A stretch of 64,000 nucleotides of DNA, from the NCBI GenBank assembly GCA_009760855.2, contig WPIO01000138.1:682001-746000 (forward strand), read 5' to 3'. The DNA comes from Cristatella mucedo. Its lineage: Eukaryota > Bryozoa > Phylactolaemata > Cristatellidae. Made by a program: the position numbers and the translations under genes. The notes under the pieces were generated by a model. It worked only from the letters and a program-made list of their open reading frames with translations. It was not told where the DNA came from and made no database searches. The number at the start of each line of letters is the position of its first letter. Position 1 is the first letter of the stretch. Positions 11,002 to 22,005 of this stretch are shown here, in pieces.

Positions 11002-13200
11002 AGTCTTGCATTAACTGAAAGCACTCTTTTTGTTCAAGAAAGAAGCCGAACAACTAGTGTATTCTAAAAGACAAAACGTCTATATTTAGAGATTGCTTTG
11101 CCCCAATTGAAATTTCAGAACAAATTATCAAGACTGCAGCGTCTGATGGAGAAGGTTGGATTTTGCTTTCAGCAAAAGTCGCAGTACCGAGTAATTTAGC
11201 TGCTGAAACAGAGTTTCCGAATTGTTCTAAGCAAGATTAGGAAATGATTCCACGGTCCAAAACCTCTCACTTTTTTGCTGCCTTTTATGCGAAGTTCCGT
11301 CTATTTTTTTAACCTTGTGTTACTTGAAACTAACTGCCTCAGTGCAGGCAGTTGCCACTATTTCGTACCAGCCCACAGTCCTTGACAGGTGGGTAAAAAT
11401 TCACAATTGTTCATGTTTTTTCGCTTGAATGTCTACATCAATTTATAATAAACCTCGACTGAATTAGTTCCTACTATGAGTTAATCTGGTTGCACTCATT
11501 TCAAAATTCGAAGGCAATCTTAGGAGTGATTCAGCAACGCTGTCCAGCTTCCATGAAAATGCGAAGAGAATGAAAGAAGAAATTTAAAGATAAACCAACG
11601 GTTTATTCTCAATTAACGCCAAAGAACATGAGAAAGCTCCAGATATCCATGAGCGATCGTTTGGCTTCCGGTGCTCATAAAGCATGAACCACAAGCAAAT
11701 TAAGTTTCCAAGAAGCACAACCCGTAGTCGATCCATGACTGGCCTGTGGGTCGGAGCTGATTCAGAGGCACCAAGAACCAGGCACCAACGATTCTGCATT
11801 TGAGGCTGCTAAAAGGGCAGGGGTCACGATAATAGTGATGGGCTAGTTCGTGGAAGGCTAGTTGTTAACACCATCACTTCATTCTCTCACCTATTTAGCA
11901 GGTTGTTAATTTTGTTTTTGCTAATCCTGGGACAAGCGAACTTCTTCACCTCGCCCAAAGTGAGTACTGGCAGAGCGAACGCTTAGTGGAGTTACCATCG
12001 TAGCTGCTAGTGGTGCATAGTTGCCAAGGCCTTGCTGTGCCTAAACTTTATAAAATAACGAATGAGCCAGAAGCATATGACCAGGAATCGGTTGCCCCGA
12101 TGTGCCAGAAAGTGAATGGTGACAGAACTGATTCGGTTCTACAGAAGAGAGACTACAAGCTAGCCATGAAAATATCTTAAAAACCTGGCCTGTCGCATTG
12201 ATTCACTGGGGATGGAGAAGAGTGGACTTTCGCACTGACGTTGAAGAAGCTTAACTCCTCGGAGTAGCTCCCGGGCTCACCAAATCTCCTGCTTCGGGCT
12301 CTAAAGGTATGATAGAAACTGCAGCATGCCGTATTGTGGTAGTTGTACGAATTTCTAAGCCCCTGGAGAAAACTCGTAACTGCGTGACGTGAAAAATAAG
12401 CCATTTTGCGTGCTAAGCAAGCTAGGCTCACAACCAACCATGGCTATTTGACTGGCCCGGCTATCCTTTGTCGATGAATAAGGCTGTATGTAACCTGCCG
12501 CCGACCAAAGAGGTGTTTTGAAGGAAAAGGTCGTAGCGTCTAGGCGAGCTCTTATTTTTGACATCCCAACTAATTGCAGATAGTGTACCCATAAATTCTT
12601 GACTCACCAACTTTTAAAATTATCCACTGATGACAAAATGCGTAGCATGTGCAGGGGTCATGAAGATCCAGGGTCTTGGTACCCAAACTGCCACGTCGGA
12701 ACACTTCAGAGCCCCGTCGGCAGAAAACCCTTCAGGAAAAGATATAATCTGATTTGAGTTAGTTTTTTTGGAGAGCTACCTTTATGCAAATACAAAAAAC
12801 ATAGCGAAGAGCCTGATGCCGCCAGCCTTTCCGTGCCAGATTTAGTGCATTTGATCTACACTTCAAATATAATTGATGGATTGCCTTGAGCAGTGATGCG
12901 GCCGTAGGCAATTTTGGGTCTGATAATGGCATGAGCTGGGGAGCTATGAACGAATTCCAGGAAGTCCAAACAGGGTTTCATTGGGAGTTAGCGAGAATTG
13001 AGCTGCTGCAGTCGAGCCTATATGCCTCTGGGCATGGACTAGCTCGGCCGTCGCTCGTCAATCCAGACAGTCCCAATCCGGGCTATATGACTTAGTCGCA
13101 CCCTATGACGTCAGCTGATTTCAGATCTATGCTTCAGCTGCAATTGAGGCACACACATTTTGGTGAAGGTGCACAGATTAGTAAGCACTTGCGCTGTCTT
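11002..13200. other. No recognised gene; upstream of the plus-strand peptide gene
   Basis: Only short frames without motifs. A perfect CRE-like palindrome TGACGTCA lies at 13106-13113, about 100 bp upstream of the peptide gene's ATG. It may fall within its predicted 5' intron. Confidence 0.3.
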
Positions 13201-13208
13201 CTTTTTAG

Positions 13209-13939
13209 ATAATAATGAAGTCTACGATTATCTTTTTTGCTGCGATTGCGCTCTGTAATCTGATGCTGACGGAGGTGAGTAAATTGAATTCATTTCAGCT
13301 TCATAGGTCGTGGTCAAAAGTCGATATCAACGGAGTACAGTTCAAACGTAATGGGATCGAGTTGTGAATTACTTTGTTGCAGCAAGCGATACATTTTTGT
13401 TATGCATTGTAAACGACACAATCCAAGTGCGATGTCTATTTCAGGGTGTTCAGGAAATTCGTGAGGTGGGCCCTGAACAGGAACTTGACAAAGAAGACTT
13501 TTTCAGAGGTAATGTATCTTGAGATAGATTCTGTAAAAATGCCAACGCCTTTCGTTTTGTTGCCGAAACCAGTGAGATTGTTATTCACTACATTCTCAAA
13601 CGAATCTTGTTTTAGAGTACAAAGAAGAGAAGAAATTTTTGGAAGAACTTAAAGCTGCTGGAAACAAAGCAATCAAACTAGGTCAATATTTCATTAAGTA
13701 TTTTCCAGCGATTGTGCAGGAGCTTGGAAAGTAGAAGAAGCTTGCATTGGCCACAAGAAATCTATTTTCAATATTCTCAGCTCATCTTCGTGAATTATTC
13801 TAAAATTTGAAGACTTCACGTATTTCTTCGTGGCATTTGAGAGAAATGTCTACGACGCCATGAATGCGACGATCGAAAAACACCTTAAGATGTCTTACAA
13901 AGGACATTTTGAAAAAAGGGCTTGAAAGGTGGAAATAAA
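13209..13939 (+). CDS. Small secreted amphipathic-peptide precursor (three coding exons)
   Basis: Coding exons 13215-13274 (60 nt), 13445-13508 (64 nt) and 13616-13734 (with TAG) join in phases 0 and 1 to give 80 residues. Exon 1 encodes a 20-residue signal peptide starting MKSTIIFF and ending at a gtgagt donor. Exon 2 is acidic (VGPEQELDKEDFF) and ends at gtaatg. Exon 3, after a tttag acceptor, starts Glu-Tyr, has a Lys-Lys at its residues 5-6 and then a helix-prone stretch with spaced Lys. The C-terminus is Gly-Lys before the stop, a usual amidation signal after trimming. An acceptor (ttttag) ends at 13208, 6 nt before ATG, so a non-coding first exon is expected upstream. AATAAA is at 13934-13939. 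Probably secreted; antimicrobial-, venom- or neuropeptide-like activity is inference. The only family copy on this strand. Confidence 0.65.
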
Positions 13940-14740
13940 TAAATGAAAGAATGCCTTCCAGACTGGGGCATAACAGTAGTATTTCAATACCACTAGTCAT
14001 ACATTTTGTAGTCCTGTGGAAGGTACAGAGTTTTGAATTTTTACTTATTGCGATACACGCATAATTTCGCCAAGTAGAGTAAAAAGCGTGAAATTAGTAA
14101 CGATCTATATGAAAGGATACTGGAAGGGCTGCTTATGCTATGTCTTATTTCTGAGCGGCTATTATCAATGCTATTAGCAAAGTTCAGTAAAGAGCTTTTG
14201 GAAATCCATTAAAGTTTTCATCAAAGTTCTTGAAATTAAGGAAAGAAAGTGTAGGCTTTTTGTTCAACCACATAAATTCCATATAATAAAAACTAACGGA
14301 ATATTTTCTGTATGAGTAGTGGTAAAAACCAAGATTTTTATAGGTGTTAAAAAACTAAACATCAGCATTTCACATCTAATTATTTTGGGTCCTGGCAAGA
14401 CATTCACTGTAGGTGGAACTTAAACGTCATTCAGGATTCAATTATTAAGAAGTTGAGTAGCATTCTAGATGATTGCATGTTCGCAAATTACCCACTTCTA
14501 ATACAATGTATACAAGTTCAGACGGAATCAAATATCATGGTATCCAAAATTGCACTGACTAAAAGTTGCTGAAAAACCACGTAATGCTAGCGACACCGAC
14601 AAATGCAAGCACAAAAAACCCGGGAGGATTATTTAGTTTATTATTTCATTGATTTAGCCGGCTTGTTGTCTTCCTATTTGATTACTATTTTAACAAAAAG
14701 AAATAAATATGACATTGTACGGCTGGTGTGGAAGTAATGA
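13940..14740. other. No recognised gene
   Basis: AT-rich sequence without a frame or repeat that I can assign. Confidence 0.3.
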
Positions 14741-14744
14741 CGGT

Positions 14745-14900
14745 GAGCCATGATGGCACACTAGGTAAGGTGGTTGCTTTCATGACCTCGGCCCCGAGGT
14801 CGTGGGTTAGATTCCTGCGGTGGGCGATCCTTTATCGCTACCGCACGCGGTGGAAGTAGCCGTAAAGGCTCTTCTGTCGCTATAAAAAGAGGCTATTTAA
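14745..14900 (+). mobile_element. tRNA-derived SINE-like element (type 2)
   Basis: Carries an A-box-like block (tggcacactaggt, 14754-14766) and a B-box-like block (ggttagattcc, 14805-14815), about 40 bp apart as in tRNA genes. The strong stem 'gacctcggccccgaggtc' lies in the anticodon-arm region. Followed by about 80 bp of unrelated body. It differs from the SINE at 34.4 kb. Confidence 0.5.
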
Positions 14901-15464
14901 TCAGCTATGATTTGTTTTATAATAGCACGTCTAATTTCGTTAAGTAATAACAAGCAAAATTTGAATTCGGCATATATAATGTCAGATTAATAAGACAATC
15001 GGTCAGAATGCCTATTCAACTATTTTATATGTAGTGAAGCAGGTTGAACGCTTGTTTGAAAAAAGAAACACATATTATACGAACAGTTTTAACTCGGTAC
15101 CAAGCAGAAAGCGACATAAATACAGAGAATGTTTTTACTGGTATTTGACTCATACTCGACACGTTTACACGCTTGCTGAAATTTTTAGGTCAAGCTAAGT
15201 GTGTGAAGCTCGTTAAGGTGCATGCTTGCAACTTTTACATTGAGTCATTTTCAGTATTTCTCTGTGGTTAGTAAATTCCGTAATCTGAACTACAGGTCAA
15301 AGATTTTAGAAAATGAATCTTTTTAAACTTCGATGACAGGTATAGAAAACCTATCAAACTAAAGTTAGAATTAGTAGTACGCTGTGGTACAAGCAGAGCT
15401 GAAATTGCATTTTAATTTCACTCTGATCCGTGAAGTATTAGAAGAGCAATGGAACTGACAAGGC

Positions 15465-16255
15465 TGATTTATGCAGTTGGTTGTCTAATGAACCTACGAC
15501 TACTGACCCTACGATAATTGGCTTGTACCAACCTTCAACTACATTGATCTACACACCATCTGGTCTGCAACTATCGGATCTACGTCAACTGACCTGTAAT
15601 AACTGACACATACGAAAATTGATCTATATTTCAATTGATAAGAATAATACACAATTTTTAATAAAATTTCTTTTTACAAACAATTAAGAATGAATTACTT
15701 ACGGTTTGCATTTTTTATATTTATGCAACAGAATTTTTAGTAAAAAATTTGTTCTCTTAGAAGTGTTAAACAATGTTCATCACGTTCTAGATAAAATCGA
15801 TCTTAATGTTACTGTCGCTTCTCAAATAACTATTGCGACAAGTATCGTAGTGCCGCTTGAATTAACGATTAGTTTTCAGTATTTAAAGTTTCTACATATC
15901 GCAGTAGCATTTACAAGCTCGGAAATTTCGTACTGTATTGCTGATTCCATGATTTATAAATATTATTATGTCAATCAATTATTGACTTCACAAATGATAA
16001 ATGTTATTAATTTATCCTAGCTAATATCAAATTAGTATAATAGTCTATAAACTAATTTAAATATTTATATTTATAACCTACTTTGACCTAATAAAACCGA
16101 CCTGCACCAGTATATTTGTATTGCATATTTCTGCTATTAGGGCCACTTGTCAAAGATCAGTTGTCATATAGGTCAATTGTCATGTAGGCCGGTTGGTGCA
16201 TGCCGATTGTCGTAGGGCGAGTTCAGTTGTCAAGTTCAACTGCCGGTACATAAAT
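15465..16255. mobile_element. Non-autonomous DNA transposon (MITE-like) with sub-repeated inverted ends
   Basis: The left arm (15465-15625) and right arm (16135-16255) are imperfect inverted repeats. Left 'cctacgataattggcttgtaccaacc' pairs with right 'ggttggtgcatgccgattgtcgtagg'. Each arm is built of short units around 'ctgacctacgacaattg'. The AT-rich core has a 104-codon frame (15706-16020) with no motif, so I do not call it a gene. Confidence 0.5.
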
Positions 16256-16300
16256 TTCAACTAAAAATCTACTGTAAATGCAGTTTTTATATACACACAC

Positions 16301-16302
<2 letters not shown>

Positions 16303-16345
<43 letters not shown>
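16303..16345. repeat. (AT)n microsatellite
   Basis: A long uninterrupted AT dinucleotide run just outside the inverted-repeat element. Confidence 0.9.
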
Positions 16346-16347
<2 letters not shown>

Positions 16348-16814
16348 CATATGTATATATTTTTATATCTAGGTTATATTGTCAATGTAGTTGAAAAGTC
16401 ACAAGAATGCTCAATCGCAAGCTTGAATATACTTACCGGCTCAAATTCTGGTAGCTATTTAAAAAATCCAAGCATTACCAAACGGCAGGATCCAAGCTCA
16501 TGCTGCAAACAATAGAAAAGCTTCTTCCAAAGGTGATTTGTCTACTGAGTTTACTTGGATCTCACGACATGAAACACCACACGCAAGATCTATATTACTA
16601 TTAGCAGAGTAAGGACGTCAGAAGAATGAAATCAATTAGTTAATATCACGATAATGTTTTCCATTTCAAAGCTGATCATGGGAATGGGAAATAATTTAGC
16701 ATTACAACATTTACGAATCGAAAGAGGGGTAAGTTTTTTTCTAATTACTATGTGACATATGTCAACTTTATTTCATTGGTTCAAAAGCTTTATACTTTAA
16801 TCACATATGCCTAA

Positions 16815-17920
16815 ATAAATAATAATAATAATAATACATTAGTGTAGCACCCTCAGAGAACTTAATGTATTTCCTATATTTTACATGTGCTGAAAAGGAA
16901 GAATACATTAGTGTAGCACCCTCAGAGAACCTAATGTATTTCCTATATTTTACATGTGCTGCAAAGGAAGCATGTTTGAATGGTTAGTGGTGGTATGCTC
17001 AATGAAAACAAGCGTAACATGGTTAGAGGTTACACGCGCAGGGTCAACAGGCAAATAAAAATAGTGGCTGCATGCACATTGTCAGCACTGATTAGCATAC
17101 AAGAAATGGATCACATTAAACCCTTAAATGCTACACAAGTATATGTTTTTAACAGGTTTTCAAATGTCGACAAGTAACGGGGTAGTCGTAACTCATGTCG
17201 GAAGTGAGTTCCTGACTTTTGGAAAATACAAAGTTGGGGCGCGGTCTTCAAAGGATAACTGCTCTATAAGCGAAGCCGTTAAATCAGCTAATGTTGATTG
17301 ATTTATCTGGCCTGGTGGAGCATAGTATAGTATAAAGAGGCTAAAGACGGAGAATGTCATGACCTGAAAGTCAGTAACAGAACCTTGAAGTCGATATGCT
17401 GCTTGATTTGGAACCAAAGCAGTTCGGTGAGAAGTGGGTTGATTTTTAAAATTTGACGATCCCGAAAAAAGGCCTAGCTTTAGAGTTTTGCGACAGCTGT
17501 AAGTGCCTGATTGCACACGGTGGTAGACCAGCAAGCATTGAAATTTACAAAAGTAGAGACGTGATGTTACAAATGCAAAACAAAATTGGGATGTAGTGTT
17601 CCAGGTCTAAGCACGTCAAAATCTTAGCCTTATGATGTTGATCAAAATAGGCGTAATTGACTGAGCAGCTGATGTGTTCACCTAATAAATGGTCACTTTG
17701 GTGTAAGACGCCTTTATTACGAGTAGAATCAACTGGGGATGTGATAGCAGATCCAATATTGAGCGATACTGTTTATAGTTTCTGAGCCACACTTGCCATT
17801 TTCGATATTAGCAAGTTGGTTACGTCGTCTTCAAATTCGAGATGGCTCAAAAAAGGGACAATACAGTATCATCTTCTTAGAAGTGGAAGCCTAGATTGCG
17901 CTTTGCGATCACATCGAAAA
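16815..17920 (-). mobile_element. LINE family A 3' fragment
   Basis: On the minus strand, 17920-17190 covers the end of the RT domain and the C-terminal region, as 'YADD'-adjacent sequence and then 'LAGLPPCAIRHLQLSQNS' in broken frames. The 3' UTR and an AAT-rich tail follow at 16815-16835. The tail is tandemly duplicated (16833-16970). Confidence 0.7.
16833..16970 (-). repeat. 69-bp tandem duplication of a LINE 3' tail
   Basis: Two near-identical copies start with 'aatacattagtgtagc' at 16833 and 16902. The unit is the conserved LINE A terminal segment. Confidence 0.85.
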
Positions 17921-17929
17921 GCGGAAGCG

Positions 17930-19385
17930 CATGTATGTACCTCTGTCTGTAACTCCACAAAGTCATAAAGACCGTGTGGGTGTTACGCAGGAGAATTTTG
18001 TATAGCACACTCACAGCCTAAGCGGCTTTCGATATCCATTCGGTAGCCAACAGACTTCGTCTCACGCAAAAAAGAAAAAGTGGGAAGCATAGCAGAGTCA
18101 GGAGAGCAGTTGAGGTAGTGAGTAGCATAGAAGTAGCAGCTCAGGACTGGGGAAAAAGATGTGCCATAGCCGGCAGTAGGAGAGTAGTTGTCGTTGCTCA
18201 AGAATTGTCAAAGCGAGTTCCACAGTCTAGGACCTGCAGAGCTAAAGCTTCTGTCGCCAACTGTCTTTAAGCGGAAGAATGGGACAGCTAATTTATTGTC
18301 CACAGAGGACCTCTGGGCACAAACAGGCTGAAACTGATGCAGCAGTTCAGCTAGGTACGAAGGAGCCAAGTCGTGGCAGGCCATGTGGGTCAGCGTAAGA
18401 ACTTTGCTCTGTATCCTTTGCTCAACCGGCAATCATCCTAGTTCTTTCAGCAAAGGAGACACGTGCACAAACCGCTGGGACTTGAAGACCAGCCTTGCAA
18501 CCATATTCATAGTTCGCTGTAGTGTCATGATAGCTTTCTTTGGCAGCCCAGCCATAAGGGAATTACAATAATCAAGCCGAGACAGACCTAAAGAGCTAGT
18601 TAAATTGTTTACAAGCCACTGTGGGAGACAGCTTCTAATCTTCGATAGGGATCGGATGTGGTGGCTAGCTGTAAAGGCAGTCTTCTGAATGAAACTTTTG
18701 AAATTGAGGCAGCTGTTGAACACGACACCTAAATTACGAGCACATGGTTAACGTCGCACAATAGCATCTCCTATTAGAACAGCAAAGCCTTTTAATCCAG
18801 CCACACGCTTAGGCTGTTCTATGAGCAGCAGTTTGGTTTTATCATTATTTAATTTCAGGAAGTTTTCCGACATCCAGGATCGAATGTCGGCAAGGCAAGC
18901 ATTCAGTTTATCAGTTTCAGCAGCAGATTCCGACGGTTTGAATGGCAAATACAACTGAGTATCATCAGCATAGAAGTGATATCCAATTCCATGGGCCGTA
19001 ATCAATTTACCCAGAGGTTGTGTATAAATGGAGAACGGCAAGGGACCGAGTACAGACCCTTGAGGGACTCCACAGGTTACCCTTCTCGTGTGTAAGACCT
19101 GACCCCCACACGACACGGATTGAACACGATCAGACAAGTATGATTTAAACCACGCCAGTGCTTCGTCTGCCAGACCGATCGTTGTTCTCACCGTTCAAGC
19201 AGAACTTCGTGCAGCGACATTCCCGTCGTCGTTGCCATGAACAATATCATTGTTAACAGGTAGGAGAGCAGTTTCAGTAGAGTGCTGCCTTTTGAACCCT
19301 GATCGAAATGTTTCTGACACTCCATTATTAAAAATATGTTCAACTAGCTGCTTAGCAACAATTTTTTCAAGAATCTTTGATTAGA
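17930..19385 (-). mobile_element. LINE family B fragment, reverse transcriptase to 3' end
   Basis: Minus-strand frames 19191-18748, 18723-18433, 18432-18208 and 18201-17983 are colinear. RT blocks include 'AWFKSYLSDRVQSVSCGGQ', 'GVPQGSVLGPLPFS', 'YHFYADDTQLYL' and 'FLKLNNDKTKLLL'. The C-terminal region has 'SLGLSRLDYCNSLMAGLP' and 'RLWNSL'. The N-terminal part of RT (19380-19195) survives only as 'KILEKIVAKQL' and nearby sequence, with about 40 codons missing before 'TIGLADEALAWF'. It is a CR1/L2-like non-LTR element, separate from family A. Confidence 0.8.
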
Positions 19386-22005
19386 ACAGCAGAAGGGAAA
19401 GAGTGCAACTGTGAACAGAAGAAGACTGAGCTGAGAGTTGTTCAGTAATTTGCAATTCAGTGGTTCTTCGAATGATCCTTGTGCATTCTTATCAATACTC
19501 TGGAGTTTCCCATTAAGATAAGATCTTTACAAATAATGTTGAGTGCCAGTGGTGCTCAGGCGAAGTGAGATATGCTCAAGAAGTACACTGTGATTGAGTG
19601 CTTCAACTGCTGCAGACAAATCAAGTCAACCATGCCGAGAGCCTTTACCCAAGCCTGCATTCATGAGAGGGTCGTTATACAACCTGAGCAATGCTGACTC
19701 TGTGGAGTGAGTAGTTCTACTTCAGCAAGGAATCTACTTCTTGGTTTAACATTACCACATAATATTTCAGGTAATCTGCCACGGCCCCTTCTAGCACTAG
19801 ACCAAGAGAACTTGGGCAACTACCGCCCACTCTCCCTTCTACCATTCCTACAAAAGACACTGGAACGAGTCATGGCGGACCAGCTGAACTCATGAATTGA
19901 AACTTCAAACCTTGCTAGTAAGTTCCAGTCTGGCTTTAGGGCCGATCACTCCACACAGTCATCGATGCTTAGGGTATACAACGACCTACTTAGGAGTGCG
20001 GACATGGGTAGACTGTCTGCTTGTTTTGCTCGATCTTTCGGCAGCTTTTGACACCAACGATCACAAAGTTCTTCTAGAGCGCCTCTCATCTCGCCTGGGC
20101 ATTACTGGCACTGCTCTGCAGTGGTTCCGGTCCTATCTCAGTGGGAGACTCCAGAGTATTGACGTGAATGGAAAAAGATCATCTGAAGTACCTCTAAAAT
20201 ATGGAGTACCTCAGGGCTCCGTGCTAGGTCCGGTTCTTTTCACGGTTTATACTCTCCCTCTTGCTGATGTGATTGCCAAGCACAATCTAGGCTTTCACTT
20301 CTATGCGGATGACGCTCAGTTGTAACTTTGATTTGATCCCTCCCTGCCTTTGAGCACATAGAATTCTCTCAATTTACTTGCTGCATGTATTGATGACATC
20401 CGCACATGGGTGGCAGCAAATATTCTAAAACTAAGCGATGATGAAACTAACTTACTGCTGATGGGTAAATCCAATGCGATTCAGAAACTGAAAGGCTGAC
20501 CATAAAAATTGGCTCTGCAAGCACATCTCCAGTTGAATCAGGTCGAAATCTAGGTTTCATGTTCCAAAGGAACCCCTCGTTAGACGACCACATCAGCTCC
20601 TCAGTCAAATTGTCCTAATTTCAGCTACATAACATAGCTAAAATTCGGGCTTGTTTAGAAAAAGATACCACGTCTAAGTTGGTTGATGCATTTGTGACAT
20701 ACCGTTTTTACTTCGGGAACTCACTGCTTGCTGGCCTACCGGCACGTGCAATACGGCGATTACTGCTGGTGCAAAACTCTGCAGCTAGGCTTGTCTGTTG
20801 TGAGCTTCGCAGCTGCCAATTCACAATAATTATTGCCGACCTGCACTGGCTACAAGTCAAGCAACGGATTGACTTCAAGATTTTGTTGCTCACTTTTAGG
20901 TCACTTCATTCTTTGACTCCAGCCTATCTCTCAGATATACTCCGCCTACAGGCCAGCATCGCATCACCCGTTTTTCGGAATACAACAGTCGACAAATACT
21001 TCGCACAAGACTAAAATGCTTTGGTGACCGTGCATTCAGTTCGTATGCTCCAAAAGCCTGGAACTTCCTTCCCACTTGCGTCAGAACATCCCCTGACTCG
21101 ATCACATTTAAAAAGATATTAAAAACACACCTATTTATGACAGCATTTAGTGGGTCCCTGTGATTCGTCCTTCATATGGTTTTGCATGCTGACACTGCAT
21201 GCTGCCACTAACCACACTCGCATGCTGACCCTGTCATGTCACCCATAACAATGCGATTATTATTATTATACTGTTATTCATGTTGTTTATCAAGCTAGAT
21301 ATTACTCACCATTCAATTGCATTTCCCTTTGCAGCAAATGCAAAGCGCATAGAAAAAGGTTGAGTTTTCTGAGGGCGCTTTATCAAGTGCATTAACAGTA
21401 TTATTATTATTAGTGTCTTAGGTTGGAGTGGAAAAAGGGAGACTGAGGCGGAGATACTTAATTTCTCCTGATCTAGTACCACTTTTTTAATTACTGACCG
21501 AACAATAGTCTTTTCGAAAGCTGGAGGGAAATGACATGAAGGTCAGAACATGTTTACCATGTGAGTATGTATGACAGTAGCAGGTCTATGCATCGTAGTA
21601 GTTTTGGAATATGGCTTAGAGGACTCGTAGTCTCCTTTGACTGGGAGATGAATTTAAGAATAAGGTCGCTAGTGGCCTCCTAGAATGTAGACGTTGAGGT
21701 AGTGCACGGTATAGAGGGACACAAGTCTTCTTTTGATGTTACTGAAGGATAAGAGTCCAGAAGAAATACCTTAGGATTGGGCTCTCTGATCTTGTCCATC
21801 TTGCTGACAATGAAGCTGAAAGGCCTTCTGCACAGGTCACCACAAGAATCACTAAGTACGGAGCTAACCTGGGAGCGGTAAAAGAGGTGGCTGATGGTAG
21901 ACATAAGCATTTTCCAGATCGTGCGTGTGCAATTCAGCAGTAGCTCTGTAGAAGACGGACTTGCAATTTGCTAGGATCGATTAGTACTATCTACAGAAGA
22001 AATAT
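19386..22005 (-). mobile_element. LINE family A (minus) split by a plus-strand family A copy
   Basis: Minus-strand pieces 19386-19705 (RT N-terminal part, 'LDLSAA', 'VLLEHISLRLS') and 21421-22005 (region upstream of RT, matching 37321-37880) are colinear parts of one old element. Between them sits the plus-strand copy 19706-21412. About 100 bp of the host LINE, around the 'ERVMADQL' block, is absent at the junction. Confidence 0.65.
19706..21412 (+). mobile_element. LINE family A, 5'-truncated, nested insertion
   Basis: Encodes 'NYRPLSLLPFLQKTLERVMA', then 'LLDLSAAFDTNDHKVLLERL', 'KYGVPQGSVLGPVLF' and 'LGFHFYADDAQL' in shifted frames (19707-20325). The C-terminal part is at 20679-21014 and the 3' UTR at 21130-21400. 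It ends in (ATT)n at 21401-21412. Frames are broken, so it is inactive. Confidence 0.8.

Noticed and set aside
15706-16020. 104-codon ORF in the inverted-repeat element
   Set aside because: AT-rich core of a non-autonomous element with no transposase motif.
19386-21412. Opposed LINE A pieces as a twin-priming inversion
   Set aside because: The two pieces overlap in LINE coordinates and differ in divergence, so one is nested in the other.
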